Shown here in pieces: positions 1-9,494 of a stretch of 64,000 nt of DNA. The number at the start of each line of letters is the position of its first letter. Positions within the stretch are counted from its first letter, which is position 1. Under the pieces are notes generated by a model. It was not told the DNA's origin. It was given only the letters and a program-made list of their open reading frames with translations, and did no database searches. A program made the translations under genes and the position numbers. The stretch lies in assembly GCF_019703855.1 (NCBI RefSeq), contig NZ_AP024086.1:682001-746000 (forward strand), in the 5' to 3' direction. Source of the stretch: Desulfomarina profundi. GTDB taxonomy: Bacteria; Desulfobacterota; Desulfobulbia; Desulfobulbales; Desulfocapsaceae.

Positions 1-1
1 A

Positions 2-1327
2 GAAAGGTTTGTCCCTGTGGAGACAAAGAGTTTTCGCCTGAGTATCCTGGAACGGGGAGTAGTTATTCCGGCAAAGGTTTCCCCGGTCAGTTCCAAAATA
101 TCAAGTAATCAGGCAAAAATCGTCTGGTTGATCAAAGAAGGTACAAGGGTGAAGAAGGGAACCCTGATTGCCAGGTTTGACACCAAGCCCTTTCTGGACA
201 AGCTGCTCAAGGCGGAACAGCTCTCTGCTGATGCGGAAGCAACTCTTCATGCAACTGAAAAATTGCTGTCTCTGCAGAAAGAAGAGGAAAACGGAAAGAT
301 CGAAGAGGCTGTCCGGAAACTTGAGATAGCCAAAATCCAGGCAAACAATATAGAAAACGGAACAGGCCCGTTGAAGAGGAAAATATTTGAACAAAAGTTC
401 CATCAATCTGAGAGGGTTCTGGCGCTGGACAGGAATGAACTTGCTGATCTCGATGTGTTGTTGAAGAAAGGGCATATCAGTGTCCGGGAAAGAGACAGAA
501 GTGCGGAAAAAGTCAAAACGGCTGAGGAGCAGGTTCAAGTTGCCCGGGCAGAGCTGAAAAACTTTAACAGGTACACCTGGCCCAAGCTGCTGCGGGAGGC
601 GGAATTGCTGGTCACGGGTGCTGAAAGTAATCTGCAGCGGGTCAGAAGGACTGCTGATTTACAGATACAGAACTGGAATGCCAAGGTGGAAAAGGCAAGG
701 CGCGCACTGGTAAATCGGAGAAAAATTCTCAAAAAAGCTCAAATGGATGTGGTGAACTGTGATATCTATTCTCCCACCGGAGGACTGCTTCTTTACGCTG
801 AGCTCCCCAGGGAAAACGGGAGAAGGAAGATACAGATCGGAGATTCAGTGTGGGAAGGGCAAACATTTCTAAAAGTGCCTGATACACGGGATCTTGTGGC
901 TGAAATCCGGGTTCGGGAAATTGATGTGGCAAAAATCGGAAACGGTATGGAGGCGGAAATTGAACTTGACGCTTTTCCGGGAAAGCTCTTTCCCGGCCGT
1001 GTTGAATCCATCGCATCCCTGGCAAGGGAAGACAGGAAGCACAGGGGAGTGCGTCGTTTTTACACCAGGATACGCTTTACTGGTGATACCGACAAGGTGC
1101 ATGTGGGTATGTCTGTTACCACAAGAATCATTTATCGTCTGGTGGAGGCCGTTCCCGCGATCCCGCAGGATGCTGTCGTGTATCATGGCGGCAGCACTTA
1201 CGTGAAGAGACTGGGAAACGAAGGGGTGGAACTGGTACCGGTCTCACTCGGCGCCCGGGGAGAAGAGTGGGTTGAAGTGATGAGTGGTTTACAGGCGGGA
1301 GACAAGATTTTCCGACGGGAGGAGTAG
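2..1327 (+). CDS. HlyD/MacA-type periplasmic adaptor of an ABC exporter (5' partial)
   Basis: Membrane-fusion adaptor that would bridge an inner-membrane ABC exporter to the outer membrane. The frame is open to the window's left edge, and the first visible residues already belong to the beta strand that follows the N-terminal membrane anchor in this family, so the start and anchor lie outside the window; the GTG at 17 is probably internal. A long charged alpha-helical hairpin (about residues 60-240) is followed by a lipoyl/beta-barrel region and a C-terminal permuted domain. The ATPase gene starts at the base after its stop, indicating one operon. Family assignment is confident; the substrate is not visible. 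Confidence 0.85.
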   Translation, partial: ERFVPVETKSFRLSILERGVVIPAKVSPVSSKISSNQAKIVWLIKEGTRVKKGTLIARFDTKPFLDKLLKAEQLSADAEATLHATEKLLSLQKEEENGKIEEAVRKLEIAKIQANNIENGTGPLKRKIFEQKFHQSERVLALDRNELADLDVLLKKGHISVRERDRSAEKVKTAEEQVQVARAELKNFNRYTWPKLLREAELLVTGAESNLQRVRRTADLQIQNWNAKVEKARRALVNRRKILKKAQMDVVNCDIYSPTGGLLLYAELPRENGRRKIQIGDSVWEGQTFLKVPDTRDLVAEIRVREIDVAKIGNGMEAEIELDAFPGKLFPGRVESIASLAREDRKHRGVRRFYTRIRFTGDTDKVHVGMSVTTRIIYRLVEAVPAIPQDAVVYHGGSTYVKRLGNEGVELVPVSLGARGEEWVEVMSGLQAGDKIFRREE

Positions 1328-2014
1328 ATGTCTGTCCTTCTGGAAGCCGTAAATATTTCGAGATCTTTCATTTCAGGGGACAGTCCATGCCTTGCGCTTG
1401 CACCCCTTTCTCTGGTTGTGGAAAAAGGGGAGTTTCTCGTCGTTACCGGACGCTCAGGTGCTGGAAAATCAACGCTTCTTCACCTTCTCAGTGGGCTGGA
1501 TCTTCCGTCACAAGGAGAAATCTTTTTTAAAAACAGATCACTTTCCAGGATGAATGAAATGGAAATAGCCCGGTTGCGTAACAGTTCTTTCGGATTTATT
1601 TTCCAGACACCTCATCTGTTATCCGACAGGACAATCCTTGAAAATGTGGCTATGCCGTTTTCCTACGGCGAACCGGTGGCACATGGAACTGTGGATAAAC
1701 GTTGTCGGGAACTTCTTGCTTACGCAGGTCTGGAAGAATTGATCCACCGTTTTCCCGGTACACTTTCAGGCGGAGAAATGCAACGCGTTGTTTTTGCCAG
1801 GGCACTGGTAAGAGAGCCGGAAATAATCTTTGCCGATGAACCAACCGGCAGTCTGGATGGAGGAAATTCCAGGAAGATAATGGAACTCCTGGCGAGACAG
1901 GTGAATAAAGGATGCACAGTTGTCATGGTGAGTCATGATCCGGAGGCTGGTTCTTTTGGAACCCGAACACTTCATCTTGAAAAAGTTGAATCAGCGGAAG
2001 GGGTACACTCTTGA
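1328..2014 (+). CDS. ABC transporter ATPase, LolD/MacB type
   Basis: Nucleotide-binding subunit that powers the exporter made with its two neighbours. It has Walker A (GRSGAGKST, about residue 41), signature LSGGEMQR, and Walker B with the DEPTGSLD extension typical of the LolD/MacB/FtsE branch, then the H-loop histidine in VSHD. Length 228 aa is normal. It begins directly after the adaptor stop and overlaps the permease start by 4 bp (ATGA type), so the three are translationally linked. Confidence 0.93.
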   Translation: MSVLLEAVNISRSFISGDSPCLALAPLSLVVEKGEFLVVTGRSGAGKSTLLHLLSGLDLPSQGEIFFKNRSLSRMNEMEIARLRNSSFGFIFQTPHLLSDRTILENVAMPFSYGEPVAHGTVDKRCRELLAYAGLEELIHRFPGTLSGGEMQRVVFARALVREPEIIFADEPTGSLDGGNSRKIMELLARQVNKGCTVVMVSHDPEAGSFGTRTLHLEKVESAEGVHS

Positions 2015-3255
2015 TGATTATCCATTGTCAGATTCATGATATGAGAGATGCCTGGCTGTCCCTGCGCCGCCGGCCACTTCGATCTCTATTGAGTAGTATT
2101 GGTATCGGAATTGGAGTGTCGGCCCTGATTGCCATGTTGTCAATCGGAGAGGGAGCCAGAAGAGCAGCACTGGACAAGATTGCCTCCCTTGGGGTGAATA
2201 CCCTTCGGATAGAAAATACCGGCCTGGGGCATCTTGCCGAAGGGGAAGGTTTTGCCAATATGACCAGGGGACTGGTAAGAGAAGATGCACGGTCACTGAA
2301 GTCCTGGCTTGGCAACAGGGGATATGTCGGAGCTTACGCAAGAGTCGATGATGTTACTGTTTTCTGGAACAATTCAACTGTCCAGGCAACGCTTCTCGGA
2401 GTCTCTGGTGAATGGTTTGACACGGAATCAATTGTTCCCGAAAGAGGGAGGTTGCTTGGCGAAGATGACATTGTCCGTCAAGAAAAAATCTGTGTGACGG
2501 GGAGTAGTGTCGCCAAAACCCTCGGGAGTGGGAACGGAGCGATTCTCAGAATTGACGGTCAACCTGTGGTGAGTGTGGGCCTCCTTCCACACAAAGGGAA
2601 ACTGCTCACTGAAGGAACCGGCCTTTCCTCACTTGATTTCGACAATACTGTGATTGTTCCCATATCGTTACTGCCTTCTCTGGGATATAATAAGGAAATT
2701 GATCATCTGGACGGTATTGTGATGACCTTGCGGGACGGAAGAAGGGGAATGATTACTGATCTGGCGTCTCAGGTGAAGGAGTTGCTGACTGTGAATCATC
2801 ATCGAATTGAAGATTTTACCCTGGTGGTTCCCGTGAATCTCCTTGAAGAAGAAAAAGAAAATCAAAGACTTTTTTCATTTATCATGGGGGCGATAGCCGG
2901 GCTGTCTCTTCTTGTTGGCGGAATAGGTGTAATGAATGTGATGCTTGCCAATATCGCCGAACAGACTCGGGAGATCGGTTTGAGAATGGCAATGGGAGCC
3001 TCGCGAATCCGAATTGTTTCCCTGTACCTTTGGAATGCGGTTCTATTGACCCTGTCAGGTGGAATATGGGGTATTGGCAGTGGCATTTTCCTGGCACTGG
3101 CTATTCAGAAATATGGGGGCTGGGATGTGGTAATTTCCTCCTTCAGCCTGATGATTGCCCCTTTCTCTGCTATAGTTGCGGGGGTAATTTTTGGCGTTCA
3201 TCCCGCAGTCAGGGCGGCTTCTCTCAGCCCGGCCCTGGCTTTGCGTGATTCCTGA
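2011..3255 (+). CDS. ABC transporter permease, MacB/FtsX family
   Basis: Inner-membrane permease of the MacAB-like system. It has an N-terminal membrane segment (about 22-45), a large periplasmic MacB_PCD domain, then three C-terminal membrane helices of the FtsX domain carrying the conserved region around EQTREIGLRMAMGA. At 414 aa without a fused ATPase it is the split form, with the ATPase encoded just upstream. Such systems export macrolides, peptides, lipoproteins or siderophores; nothing here fixes the substrate. Confidence 0.9.
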   Translation: MMIIHCQIHDMRDAWLSLRRRPLRSLLSSIGIGIGVSALIAMLSIGEGARRAALDKIASLGVNTLRIENTGLGHLAEGEGFANMTRGLVREDARSLKSWLGNRGYVGAYARVDDVTVFWNNSTVQATLLGVSGEWFDTESIVPERGRLLGEDDIVRQEKICVTGSSVAKTLGSGNGAILRIDGQPVVSVGLLPHKGKLLTEGTGLSSLDFDNTVIVPISLLPSLGYNKEIDHLDGIVMTLRDGRRGMITDLASQVKELLTVNHHRIEDFTLVVPVNLLEEEKENQRLFSFIMGAIAGLSLLVGGIGVMNVMLANIAEQTREIGLRMAMGASRIRIVSLYLWNAVLLTLSGGIWGIGSGIFLALAIQKYGGWDVVISSFSLMIAPFSAIVAGVIFGVHPAVRAASLSPALALRDS

Positions 3256-3294
3256 GATGTTGTAACCTGTCCGAATTATAACGGGTTATATTTG

Positions 3295-3457
3295 ATGATC
3301 TCGTAAAAAGTCGTTCAACGTTCTCAGATGGACTCTGGAAAAACTTCGATATACAAGGCGTGGTGGTGTCGTGTAAGCGCAGGCGTACATATAGTACGTC
3401 GAGCATTACACGATCACCCCACAACGCAGTAGATCGGAGTTTTTACGAGTCCATCAT
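3295..3457. repeat. MITE-like 163-bp dispersed element, copy 1
   Basis: A 163-bp block that recurs at 62558-62720 with three substitutions. Its ends are imperfect inverted repeats: ATGATCTCGTAAAAAGTC on the left and, reading the other strand, ATGATGGACTCGTAAAAACTC on the right. It encodes no plausible protein and lies between the permease stop and a small exported-protein gene. Size, termini and near-identity of two distant copies fit a miniature inverted-repeat element mobilised in trans. Confidence 0.8.
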
Positions 3458-3487
3458 ATTTTATGAAAAGAAATAAGGGAGGGGCCG

Positions 3488-3961
3488 ATGATCCGTGTTA
3501 AAAGGATGGTTGCAAATCTGATTATCTTTTTAGTCTGCTTTTCGCCGGTGACGACTTTTGCCGTAAACAATTCTCCGGCAGTTCCATCATATGTGTTATC
3601 CGGCCTGGCTCAATATGGAACCAATGGGTATAAAGCGGCCGTTCAGACATGGCTTGTCGGTTCTCCCTATGAAAACGCTACGGCAATGGCGTCAAATATA
3701 GCATTTTTTGTTAATTTTGAAAAACTGGCCGGTTCCTACAGATCATATGATATTCTGATGGTCAAGGAGACGGTGAGTTCCAATGTTACCTATATTCGTA
3801 TGAATTATGAGCGTCTTCCCTGCTATATTTTGTTTTCTTCTATCAAACGGGGGACACATGGGTTCTGGGGAGAATTCGCCTGGACCGGATGCAGCGGTTT
3901 GGGTCCACGAAATAGATCTGTTTTCACCCCGGAAGATCACCTGTTAACCACCCTCGCCTGA
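3488..3961 (+). CDS. Small secreted protein of unknown function
   Basis: 157-aa protein with a Sec-type signal peptide (positive N-terminus, hydrophobic core about 8-25, TTFA end). ATG at 3488 is preceded by an AGGGAGGGG ribosome site. The mature part is Tyr/Ser-rich with two cysteines (near residues 111 and 134) that could form a disulfide. I recognise no domain. Its 3' end overlaps the convergent SPOR gene by 25 bp, and MITE copy 1 sits 30 bp upstream of the start. Confidence 0.55.
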   Translation: MIRVKRMVANLIIFLVCFSPVTTFAVNNSPAVPSYVLSGLAQYGTNGYKAAVQTWLVGSPYENATAMASNIAFFVNFEKLAGSYRSYDILMVKETVSSNVTYIRMNYERLPCYILFSSIKRGTHGFWGEFAWTGCSGLGPRNRSVFTPEDHLLTTLA

Positions 3962-4692
3962 AGACCGTTTCTTCGCAGACCCGCCAGGAGTGATGCTGCG
4001 TCTGCTCTTGTTTTAAAAGCACCGAGGAGCAGTCTTATTTTTCTGTTCTTGTTTTTATCCAGGATATAACTCGTGTAAGGAAGGTAATTAAGAGAGGTCA
4101 CTTTTGTCTTTATCTGTCTGATATCCTCCATATTGCTGAAGGCACTGTCAATCTGAACTGCATAGGGGAGTTCCCGGATAAAACCGTCTGAAATTTCATC
4201 TTCTTCCAGGCTGTTTTTTATGACTTCAGCTTCAGCTCTTGTCGCAAAGGAGCCGATAAAAATTCTGTGCCATATACCTTTGTCCTTGAAATCAACCTCT
4301 GAGGTAAAGGCAGGGTACCCTGCACGACGCAGCATGGAGGCAACCCTGTAGCATTGGGATTTGACCTGGCTGGAACTGATCTGAACAGTATATGGCTGTT
4401 TCTGTTCCAGATTGAGAATCACTTTTTTGCCGAAATTAAAACGCGTTGTCTTTACACCCGGAAGAGCCTTTCTTGCCTTGATACCACCCGGCAGTACTGT
4501 TGCTTTAATTTCAACCGAACCGTTTTCCGGCAACTGTCCACTTGCGGTAACAGCCTCTTTATTGAGTTGATCCAATTCCTTCAACCTTTTTTCTATAAGA
4601 GTCAGGTTGCCGGATAGTGCCTGGACGGGGAAGGACAGAAGAAAAAGAACAAGAAAAAAAAGGGAAGAAAAAGAACTCACATGTTTCTCCAT
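3937..4692 (-). CDS. Exported protein with two SPOR domains
   Basis: 251-aa protein with a signal peptide or N-terminal anchor (hydrophobic 10-26) followed by two SPOR-like repeats, about 97-170 and 172-250. Both show the pattern in which YTVQI or YAVQID is followed by a helix and then the IGSFATRAEA or LGAFKTRADA strand. SPOR domains bind denuded septal peptidoglycan, so a periplasmic cell-wall role is likely. It leads into a leftward group of envelope genes on the same strand. Confidence 0.8.
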   Translation of the reverse strand: MEKHVSSFSSLFFLVLFLLSFPVQALSGNLTLIEKRLKELDQLNKEAVTASGQLPENGSVEIKATVLPGGIKARKALPGVKTTRFNFGKKVILNLEQKQPYTVQISSSQVKSQCYRVASMLRRAGYPAFTSEVDFKDKGIWHRIFIGSFATRAEAEVIKNSLEEDEISDGFIRELPYAVQIDSAFSNMEDIRQIKTKVTSLNYLPYTSYILDKNKNRKIRLLLGAFKTRADAASLLAGLRRNGLQARVVNR

Positions 4693-4815
4693 GGTTGAAG
4701 TGGTTTTTTGTCAACTCAGTCAAATATTCCAGCTTTACTTTCAACAAATTACTAAATACAAAACCTCAAAACCGTCACTGATTCAGGATTGAATGAAAAA
4801 AGAGGAGTATATAAG

Positions 4816-6600
4816 TTATTTATCATTTTCATCCCAATCCCATTCCGATGGTTTTTCTGTTGTTTTGGTTGCCCGGGGCGTTTCAGTGTATTTGTCCCAG
4901 TCATCATCTTCATTGGTTAGAGTTGGTTTTTGTTGTTTTCCCGGCATCAGCTTTTCAGTCTTGCCGACAGTGATGGCCGGATCCCTTACAAGTCTGAAGC
5001 CGATATAATTACTTTTTGTATTGGCCCACACGCCCAGGCGGGAAGAGGTGGATGTCTGTCTGACCGGAGAATTCCAGGCGCCGCCCCGGATCGTATAGTT
5101 GCCGCACTTTCCGCTGTATTTGCGTTCGGATTGATTGTCTGGAGCATTAATATAATTTTCTACCCAGCAGTCTTGAACCCATTCCCAGACATTGCCGACC
5201 ATGTCATGGTAGCCGAAACTATTGGGAGGAAAACTTCTTACCGGAGCGGTCTGTCTGCCATCCCATTCTGATCCGCATTTCTTGCAGTTGGCCATCCCTT
5301 TTTTGAAACTGTTTCCCCACGGATACTGGATATCCGAGCCTCCTTTGGCGGCCCATTCCCACTCAGTTTCATAAGGCAGCCTATAACCGATTCCCGTCTG
5401 GGAGGTCAGCCATTCAGCATAAGCCTGAGCGTCATGCCAGCTTACATTGACAACAGGTCTATCCCCCCTTCCCCAGGAAAAGTCGTCAGGGACGGGGTTG
5501 CCTGTATCCCGGCAGAAACGCTCATAATCTGCAAAAGTCACCTCAGAAACCATGAAATCAACCGGTCTGTCTATTTTAACGTAATGCTTCGGTTTTTCAG
5601 AAAAACGATGACCACCCATCATATAGAAACCGCTGGGAAGTGGCAGAACGGCTGGAGCCTGGCCGCCGGAAGAGAGATTATCCCTGTTACCTTTTGGAAA
5701 TTCAGTTCGAATGTATCCCTTTTTCTCCTTGCTGGCAGGTGGGGCTTTTTTTACGGTTTTTTCAGGACTGACCGGCTCTGTTTTTACCAGGACAGGTGGA
5801 GGCAGATGTTTGCGTACACTCTGGACAAGTTGCCCATAGAGAATTTTTTGACCTTTTTCTTCAGAGATAATTTCACCGCTGGCCACATTTGTGCGGATTT
5901 TTGTGACTTTAATCTTGCCCGTGAGAATCTGTTCGACCTCAAGAACCTCCCCTGTTTTGGGATGTTTTATTACTTCTCCTTCCTTGAAAACAATAAACTC
6001 CATGCCTGGCTGTAGACCGGAAGCAGCTCCCAGGTCAATAAGAACCGTTTTCCCTTTTCTTTTGACGACATAACCGGTAAGGGGAAAATTCTTTACAATT
6101 CTTTCAGTCAGCAGTTTCACGACTTTCTGCAGGTTGCTGTTGGAATTGCTCCTGATATTTTCCGCCGCTACAATAGACCCTGTTTTGACATTTATTATTC
6201 TTGCATTGACTTCAATGCTTTTACCAATCTGCAGAACAGAGCCGGTGATAATAGTTTTTACACCCAGTATCTGACCCAGCTGAGTGGAGGTTTTTTCATT
6301 TATCAACCCTGACATTCCCAGTTTCTGTTCTTCGATGATTTTCTGGAGAAGTGCCCGTTCTACTACTTCAAAGCGACCGTCATTTACGAGAGTTGTGGTA
6401 AACCATTCCGCCACAATTCCTCCCATATCCTTTGTTTTAAAACCGTCACCTTTCAATTCGAAATCAAGAACGGCAATTTTCGTTTTGTGGAAATCACCAT
6501 ATGAGGATACTACTGTGGAAAAAAACAGTACACAGAGGAGAATGAGATAATAGCAACATGATTTTTTAATGATCATTATCCTGGCAGATAGAATTTTCAT
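4816..6600 (-). CDS. CsgG-like N-terminus fused to formylglycine-generating-type (SUMF1) domain
   Basis: 594-aa exported fusion. After an N-terminal hydrophobic segment (about 14-33), residues 40-170 resemble CsgG/FlgT-type secretion lipoproteins (AVLDF start, then FEVVERALLQKIIEEQ). A small beta domain and a Pro/Lys linker follow. Residues 315-550 form an FGE-sulfatase/SUMF1 fold with YRLPYETEWEWAAKGG, DMVGNVWEWVQD and RGGAWNS. Many bacterial SUMF1 domains are non-catalytic lectin-like modules, so enzymatic activity is not implied. No lipobox is visible. The start could instead be the ATG at 6576. Its leftward neighbours are also exported, suggesting an envelope assembly. Confidence 0.82.
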   Translation of the reverse strand: MKILSARIMIIKKSCCYYLILLCVLFFSTVVSSYGDFHKTKIAVLDFELKGDGFKTKDMGGIVAEWFTTTLVNDGRFEVVERALLQKIIEEQKLGMSGLINEKTSTQLGQILGVKTIITGSVLQIGKSIEVNARIINVKTGSIVAAENIRSNSNSNLQKVVKLLTERIVKNFPLTGYVVKRKGKTVLIDLGAASGLQPGMEFIVFKEGEVIKHPKTGEVLEVEQILTGKIKVTKIRTNVASGEIISEEKGQKILYGQLVQSVRKHLPPPVLVKTEPVSPEKTVKKAPPASKEKKGYIRTEFPKGNRDNLSSGGQAPAVLPLPSGFYMMGGHRFSEKPKHYVKIDRPVDFMVSEVTFADYERFCRDTGNPVPDDFSWGRGDRPVVNVSWHDAQAYAEWLTSQTGIGYRLPYETEWEWAAKGGSDIQYPWGNSFKKGMANCKKCGSEWDGRQTAPVRSFPPNSFGYHDMVGNVWEWVQDCWVENYINAPDNQSERKYSGKCGNYTIRGGAWNSPVRQTSTSSRLGVWANTKSNYIGFRLVRDPAITVGKTEKLMPGKQQKPTLTNEDDDWDKYTETPRATKTTEKPSEWDWDENDK

Positions 6601-6661
6601 AAAGAGTATTTCTATATAATACTTCTCCAGATGTGCTTGTCAAATGGACGGCAGTCAACAA

Positions 6662-6707
6662 TTACAGGTTTACTCTGGATGAAAACACAGAGTTACAAAT
6701 CCTGTAA
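6662..6707. terminator. Intergenic hairpin between convertible envelope genes
   Basis: TTACAGG (6662-6668) pairs with CCTGTAA (6701-6707), and inside it ACTCTG pairs with CAGAGT. The two-part stem sits in the 128-bp gap between the PEGA lipoprotein stop and the start of the CsgG-SUMF1 gene. It lacks a clear T run, so terminator function is tentative. Confidence 0.4.
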
Positions 6708-6728
6708 CCAGCTACTGACAAGCTGGTG

Positions 6729-7409
6729 TTAATTGCTTCTCAGCCTATCCTGGATTTCTTCTATCATATTGGCGTGTTCAATGAAGATCCTGTTGTAGGG
6801 ATGCCATTGGACACCATTTCCGGACCATTCAGCCACGTCTTTTATCCTGTAAATGAGTGGTTCGGAGGAGACAAGTGTCGCGATCATCTGACAGCGGAGG
6901 AGGAATTCTCCATTCTGGGTGTCAAATTTCTTCACGGTGAACTTGGTCTGCAGATAGCCTGCTTCGTAGTTGAGCTCCTTTATATTGGCCGAACGTTTTA
7001 TTACCGCATCAACCATGATCTGCCAGGCCATTTTTGCAGTCAGTTCTCCTCCCACGAGAACCTGAACCCAGTTGTTTGTGGCCGGTGAAAAAGTGGTAGC
7101 TTCCCAGAGGGGGCTCGGTGTCAGTTTTATGAGGATCTTGCCCTTTTTGAGTAAGGGATAATTTTTGTTGACGATGACTTCTTTCTGGAAATATCCGTCC
7201 CTGTCCACGAGAAGCGTGTATTCCTGGTTGTTCGCGAAATCAAATTTATAGCTGAAGGGTGTAACTTCGGGTTGCTGGATGCCGTCGATAGTGATAGTTG
7301 CACCGGCGGGTCTGGTTTTAATTACTGTGTCCATTGTACTTTTCTGAGCACAACCGGAGAGAATAAGGACAAGAAAAAGAAGGGAATAAATAAACAGTGT
7401 TTGACGCAT
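6729..7409 (-). CDS. PEGA-domain lipoprotein
   Basis: 226-aa lipoprotein: a signal peptide ends in the lipobox LSGC (Cys about 20). A PEGA-type surface domain (RPAGATITIDG, about 32-75) is followed by an unrecognised mixed alpha/beta C-terminal region ending in a helical segment. I chose the ATG at 7409 because it has a GGGAG ribosome site and puts the signal peptide at the N-terminus; the frame runs further upstream to 7463. It lies upstream of the CsgG-SUMF1 gene on the same strand, and lipoprotein plus CsgG-like protein suggests a shared outer-membrane role. Confidence 0.75.
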   Translation of the reverse strand: MRQTLFIYSLLFLVLILSGCAQKSTMDTVIKTRPAGATITIDGIQQPEVTPFSYKFDFANNQEYTLLVDRDGYFQKEVIVNKNYPLLKKGKILIKLTPSPLWEATTFSPATNNWVQVLVGGELTAKMAWQIMVDAVIKRSANIKELNYEAGYLQTKFTVKKFDTQNGEFLLRCQMIATLVSSEPLIYRIKDVAEWSGNGVQWHPYNRIFIEHANMIEEIQDRLRSN

Positions 7410-7490
7410 AATCTCACTCCCTGAAGATTGACAATGATAGAATACTTCAATACCGGTGTTCACCGGCGAACAGTTTCCTGGAAATTTTCG

Positions 7491-7808
7491 TTAAAAAATG
7501 ATCAGTTTTTTCTGATAGGTGATGAAAAACCCTTTAAAATCACCATCATAATTATAAGTGGCAATATTAAAAAGTTCCCATCCTTTTTTGGCATACTCTT
7601 TATTTGAAGTATTCAGTAGATCTGTCGCCCTTTTCGGATCTTCTTCTTCTATGAAGATTGTTACTGTCTTTTTATCTGCAGCCATCTGGGAAAGTGCTTC
7701 GAGGCTTTCAGGCAGAAGCATTTTCTGTTCTGCCGCAAAACTGTTTATCGGATTGTTTCCCAGTGAAAACAAACTGAAAAATATTGCAGTCAGTATGAGA
7801 CGTTTCAT
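7491..7808 (-). CDS. Small exported protein, unknown function
   Basis: 105-aa protein with a clear signal peptide (MKRLILTAIFF start, cleavage near SFAAEQ) and a strong AGGAGGGG ribosome site. The mature part, about 80 aa, is a small alpha/beta domain with IFIEEEDP and GFFITYQKK strands. No family recognised. First gene of the leftward envelope cluster, 81 bp from the next. Confidence 0.6.
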   Translation of the reverse strand: MKRLILTAIFFSLFSLGNNPINSFAAEQKMLLPESLEALSQMAADKKTVTIFIEEEDPKRATDLLNTSNKEYAKKGWELFNIATYNYDGDFKGFFITYQKKLIIF

Positions 7809-8020
7809 GAGTCCCCCCTCCTGAAAAGTTGAATGAATAAAAACAGAACAGATTGTTCTCTCTCAGTCTATGGTACTTCGTTTGTATCTTCCTTTCAATC
7901 CCATTATTTTATGAGAATTTCGTGTGTCCAAATCTGTTTCAGGCAAAAAAGCCTTCGGGAGAACCGGTTCCACGACCCTTGCGTCATTGGCTGGATGTAC
8001 TTAGAGTTGTCTTTGACCTA

Positions 8021-8136
8021 AACCCTGCAATTGGCAAATTTGCCGGAGATGCGAGGCATCAAGGGTGCAGACGTATTAACATACTTCAAGCCCTTGATAA
8101 CGAGGCAGATTCGGTAAAATTGCCAATCCCGCAGGG
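8021..8136. repeat. Inverted-repeat element in gene-free stretch 7809-8361
   Basis: The 550-bp gap between the small exported protein and the ferredoxin holds no convincing gene. It contains an inverted repeat with CCCTGCAATTGGCAAATTT on the left and AAAATTGCCAATCCCGCAGGG on the right. The right arm and following 40 bp (ending in a CTCACTCGGATAGTGAG hairpin) are related to 57176-57245, so this is a dispersed family. Confidence 0.55.
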
Positions 8137-8271
8137 CAAGGGAATAAAGAAAAAACAATCTCACTCGGATAGTGAGTAGTACAGCCCTTACTGCGACATG
8201 ATAATTATGTGTTTATACAGTATAAATATTATTTCTTTATTCTCGAAGTGTAGGATTTAGGTTTGAAGTTT

Positions 8272-8316
8272 TTCGGACGGTCAGGGGAAGGTATCCCCCG
8301 GAAAAGTATGTCCGAA
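8272..8316 (+). promoter_or_regulatory. Structured leader upstream of ferredoxin
   Basis: TTCGGAC (8272-8278) pairs with GTCCGAA (8310-8316), and GGGG pairs with CCCC inside it, giving a two-layer hairpin ending about 45 bp before the ferredoxin ATG. It could be a transcript leader, an attenuator or the end of an upstream transcript; I do not recognise a riboswitch class. Confidence 0.35.
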
Positions 8317-8349
8317 TTTTTCGGCATGATCGTAATTTGCTGAACCTGA

Positions 8350-8556
<207 letters not shown>

Positions 8557-8621
8557 TAAAAAAACAAATCCGGCAATCAGCAAGTTTGGAGTCTACGCTT
8601 ACCTGCCGGAGATGTGAAGTA

Positions 8622-8710
8622 TTAACCCGCAGTTCTCATCAGTTCAGGCGGCTTCAGGGGAGTCTTCGCTTGCTCAAGATTGACACGATGTTCATGAGAA
8701 ATGTGGGTTA
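8622..8710. repeat. Short inverted-repeat element family 2, copy A
   Basis: An 89-bp element starting TAACCCGCAGTTCTCATC and ending GTTCATGAGAAATGTGGGTTA; the ends are imperfect inverted repeats of about 20 bp. A longer relative with the same ends lies at 56950-57175. It sits between the ferredoxin and the NlpC/P60-like gene and is non-coding. Confidence 0.65.
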
Positions 8711-8714
8711 GTTT

Positions 8715-9482
8715 CTACTTGCTGCTCCAATGAAGTGCATGTGGGTTAAAACCGCACTCCAGGGTGGGTTTGATTATTCTGAAATAAGGAGAAACGTCAA
8801 AATCCCTGGGAGTAAAGAGACTGTGATGTCGGATATGCAGGAGTTCACGCTGACATTTCAGGCCGGATGCTGTGTTTACCTCTTCCAGTACTGTTTTAGG
8901 AAGAATCGGGTATTTGATAGACTGGAAAGCTCTGGCTATAAGGGAAGAACAAATTGCTCTTGTGGGGTCTCCGCTGCCGAGGGAGAGCAACCGCCTTCGG
9001 AAACGGGAAGGAACTGGCGGTGTAGGGAGGAGATAACGCACAAGATCCACGATGTTTCTCAAATCATATTGATTGCCGAGACGACTGGTTGCAAAGGTGA
9101 CGACTTTTTCTATTTCGTCCTGGCTTAATCCTACCGGACGGCAGATACGGGTATGAAAAGGAGCGTACATTGAGAGTTCCACACCTCTGACTCCATCAAT
9201 TATATCCGCTTCAACAAGCACTTTAAGTCTTCCGGTGGTATTGTCAGCAGGAAGCGAGTCCTCGCCAACAAAAAGAGCAGCATGTGACCAGCTGGACTGG
9301 GTCAGATACTTGATGGCTGTACTGAAAGTGCTGCTCCCGTCAACCAGCAGTACGTCACCTTTTCTGAGACTTTGGGCAAGTTTTTCCGGGGTGGTTGTTG
9401 CCACCTGAACATTGTCATCCTTTGATCTGGAGAGATATTTCGCCAGACTTCTACCGATTTTATGCAGAATTTTCATAAGCAT
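8715..9482 (-). CDS. YiiX/YebB-like permuted NlpC/P60 cysteine peptidase family protein
   Basis: About 255 aa. Features of the circularly permuted papain-like (YiiX, DUF830-type) group are visible: GDVLLVDG followed by SSWSHAALFVG with the conserved His, an acidic strand (LVEADIIDGV), and the catalytic-Cys segment AICSSLIARAF. Members act on lipids, peptides or peptidoglycan-like amides. No signal peptide is visible, but the basic amphipathic N-terminus could attach to membrane. Start uncertain: ATG 9482 or 9476, with no clear ribosome site. It is the last host gene before the prophage. Confidence 0.72.
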   Translation of the reverse strand: MLMKILHKIGRSLAKYLSRSKDDNVQVATTTPEKLAQSLRKGDVLLVDGSSTFSTAIKYLTQSSWSHAALFVGEDSLPADNTTGRLKVLVEADIIDGVRGVELSMYAPFHTRICRPVGLSQDEIEKVVTFATSRLGNQYDLRNIVDLVRYLLPTPPVPSRFRRRLLSLGSGDPTRAICSSLIARAFQSIKYPILPKTVLEEVNTASGLKCQRELLHIRHHSLFTPRDFDVSPYFRIIKPTLECGFNPHALHWSSK

Positions 9483-9494
9483 TTCTGTTTGCAA

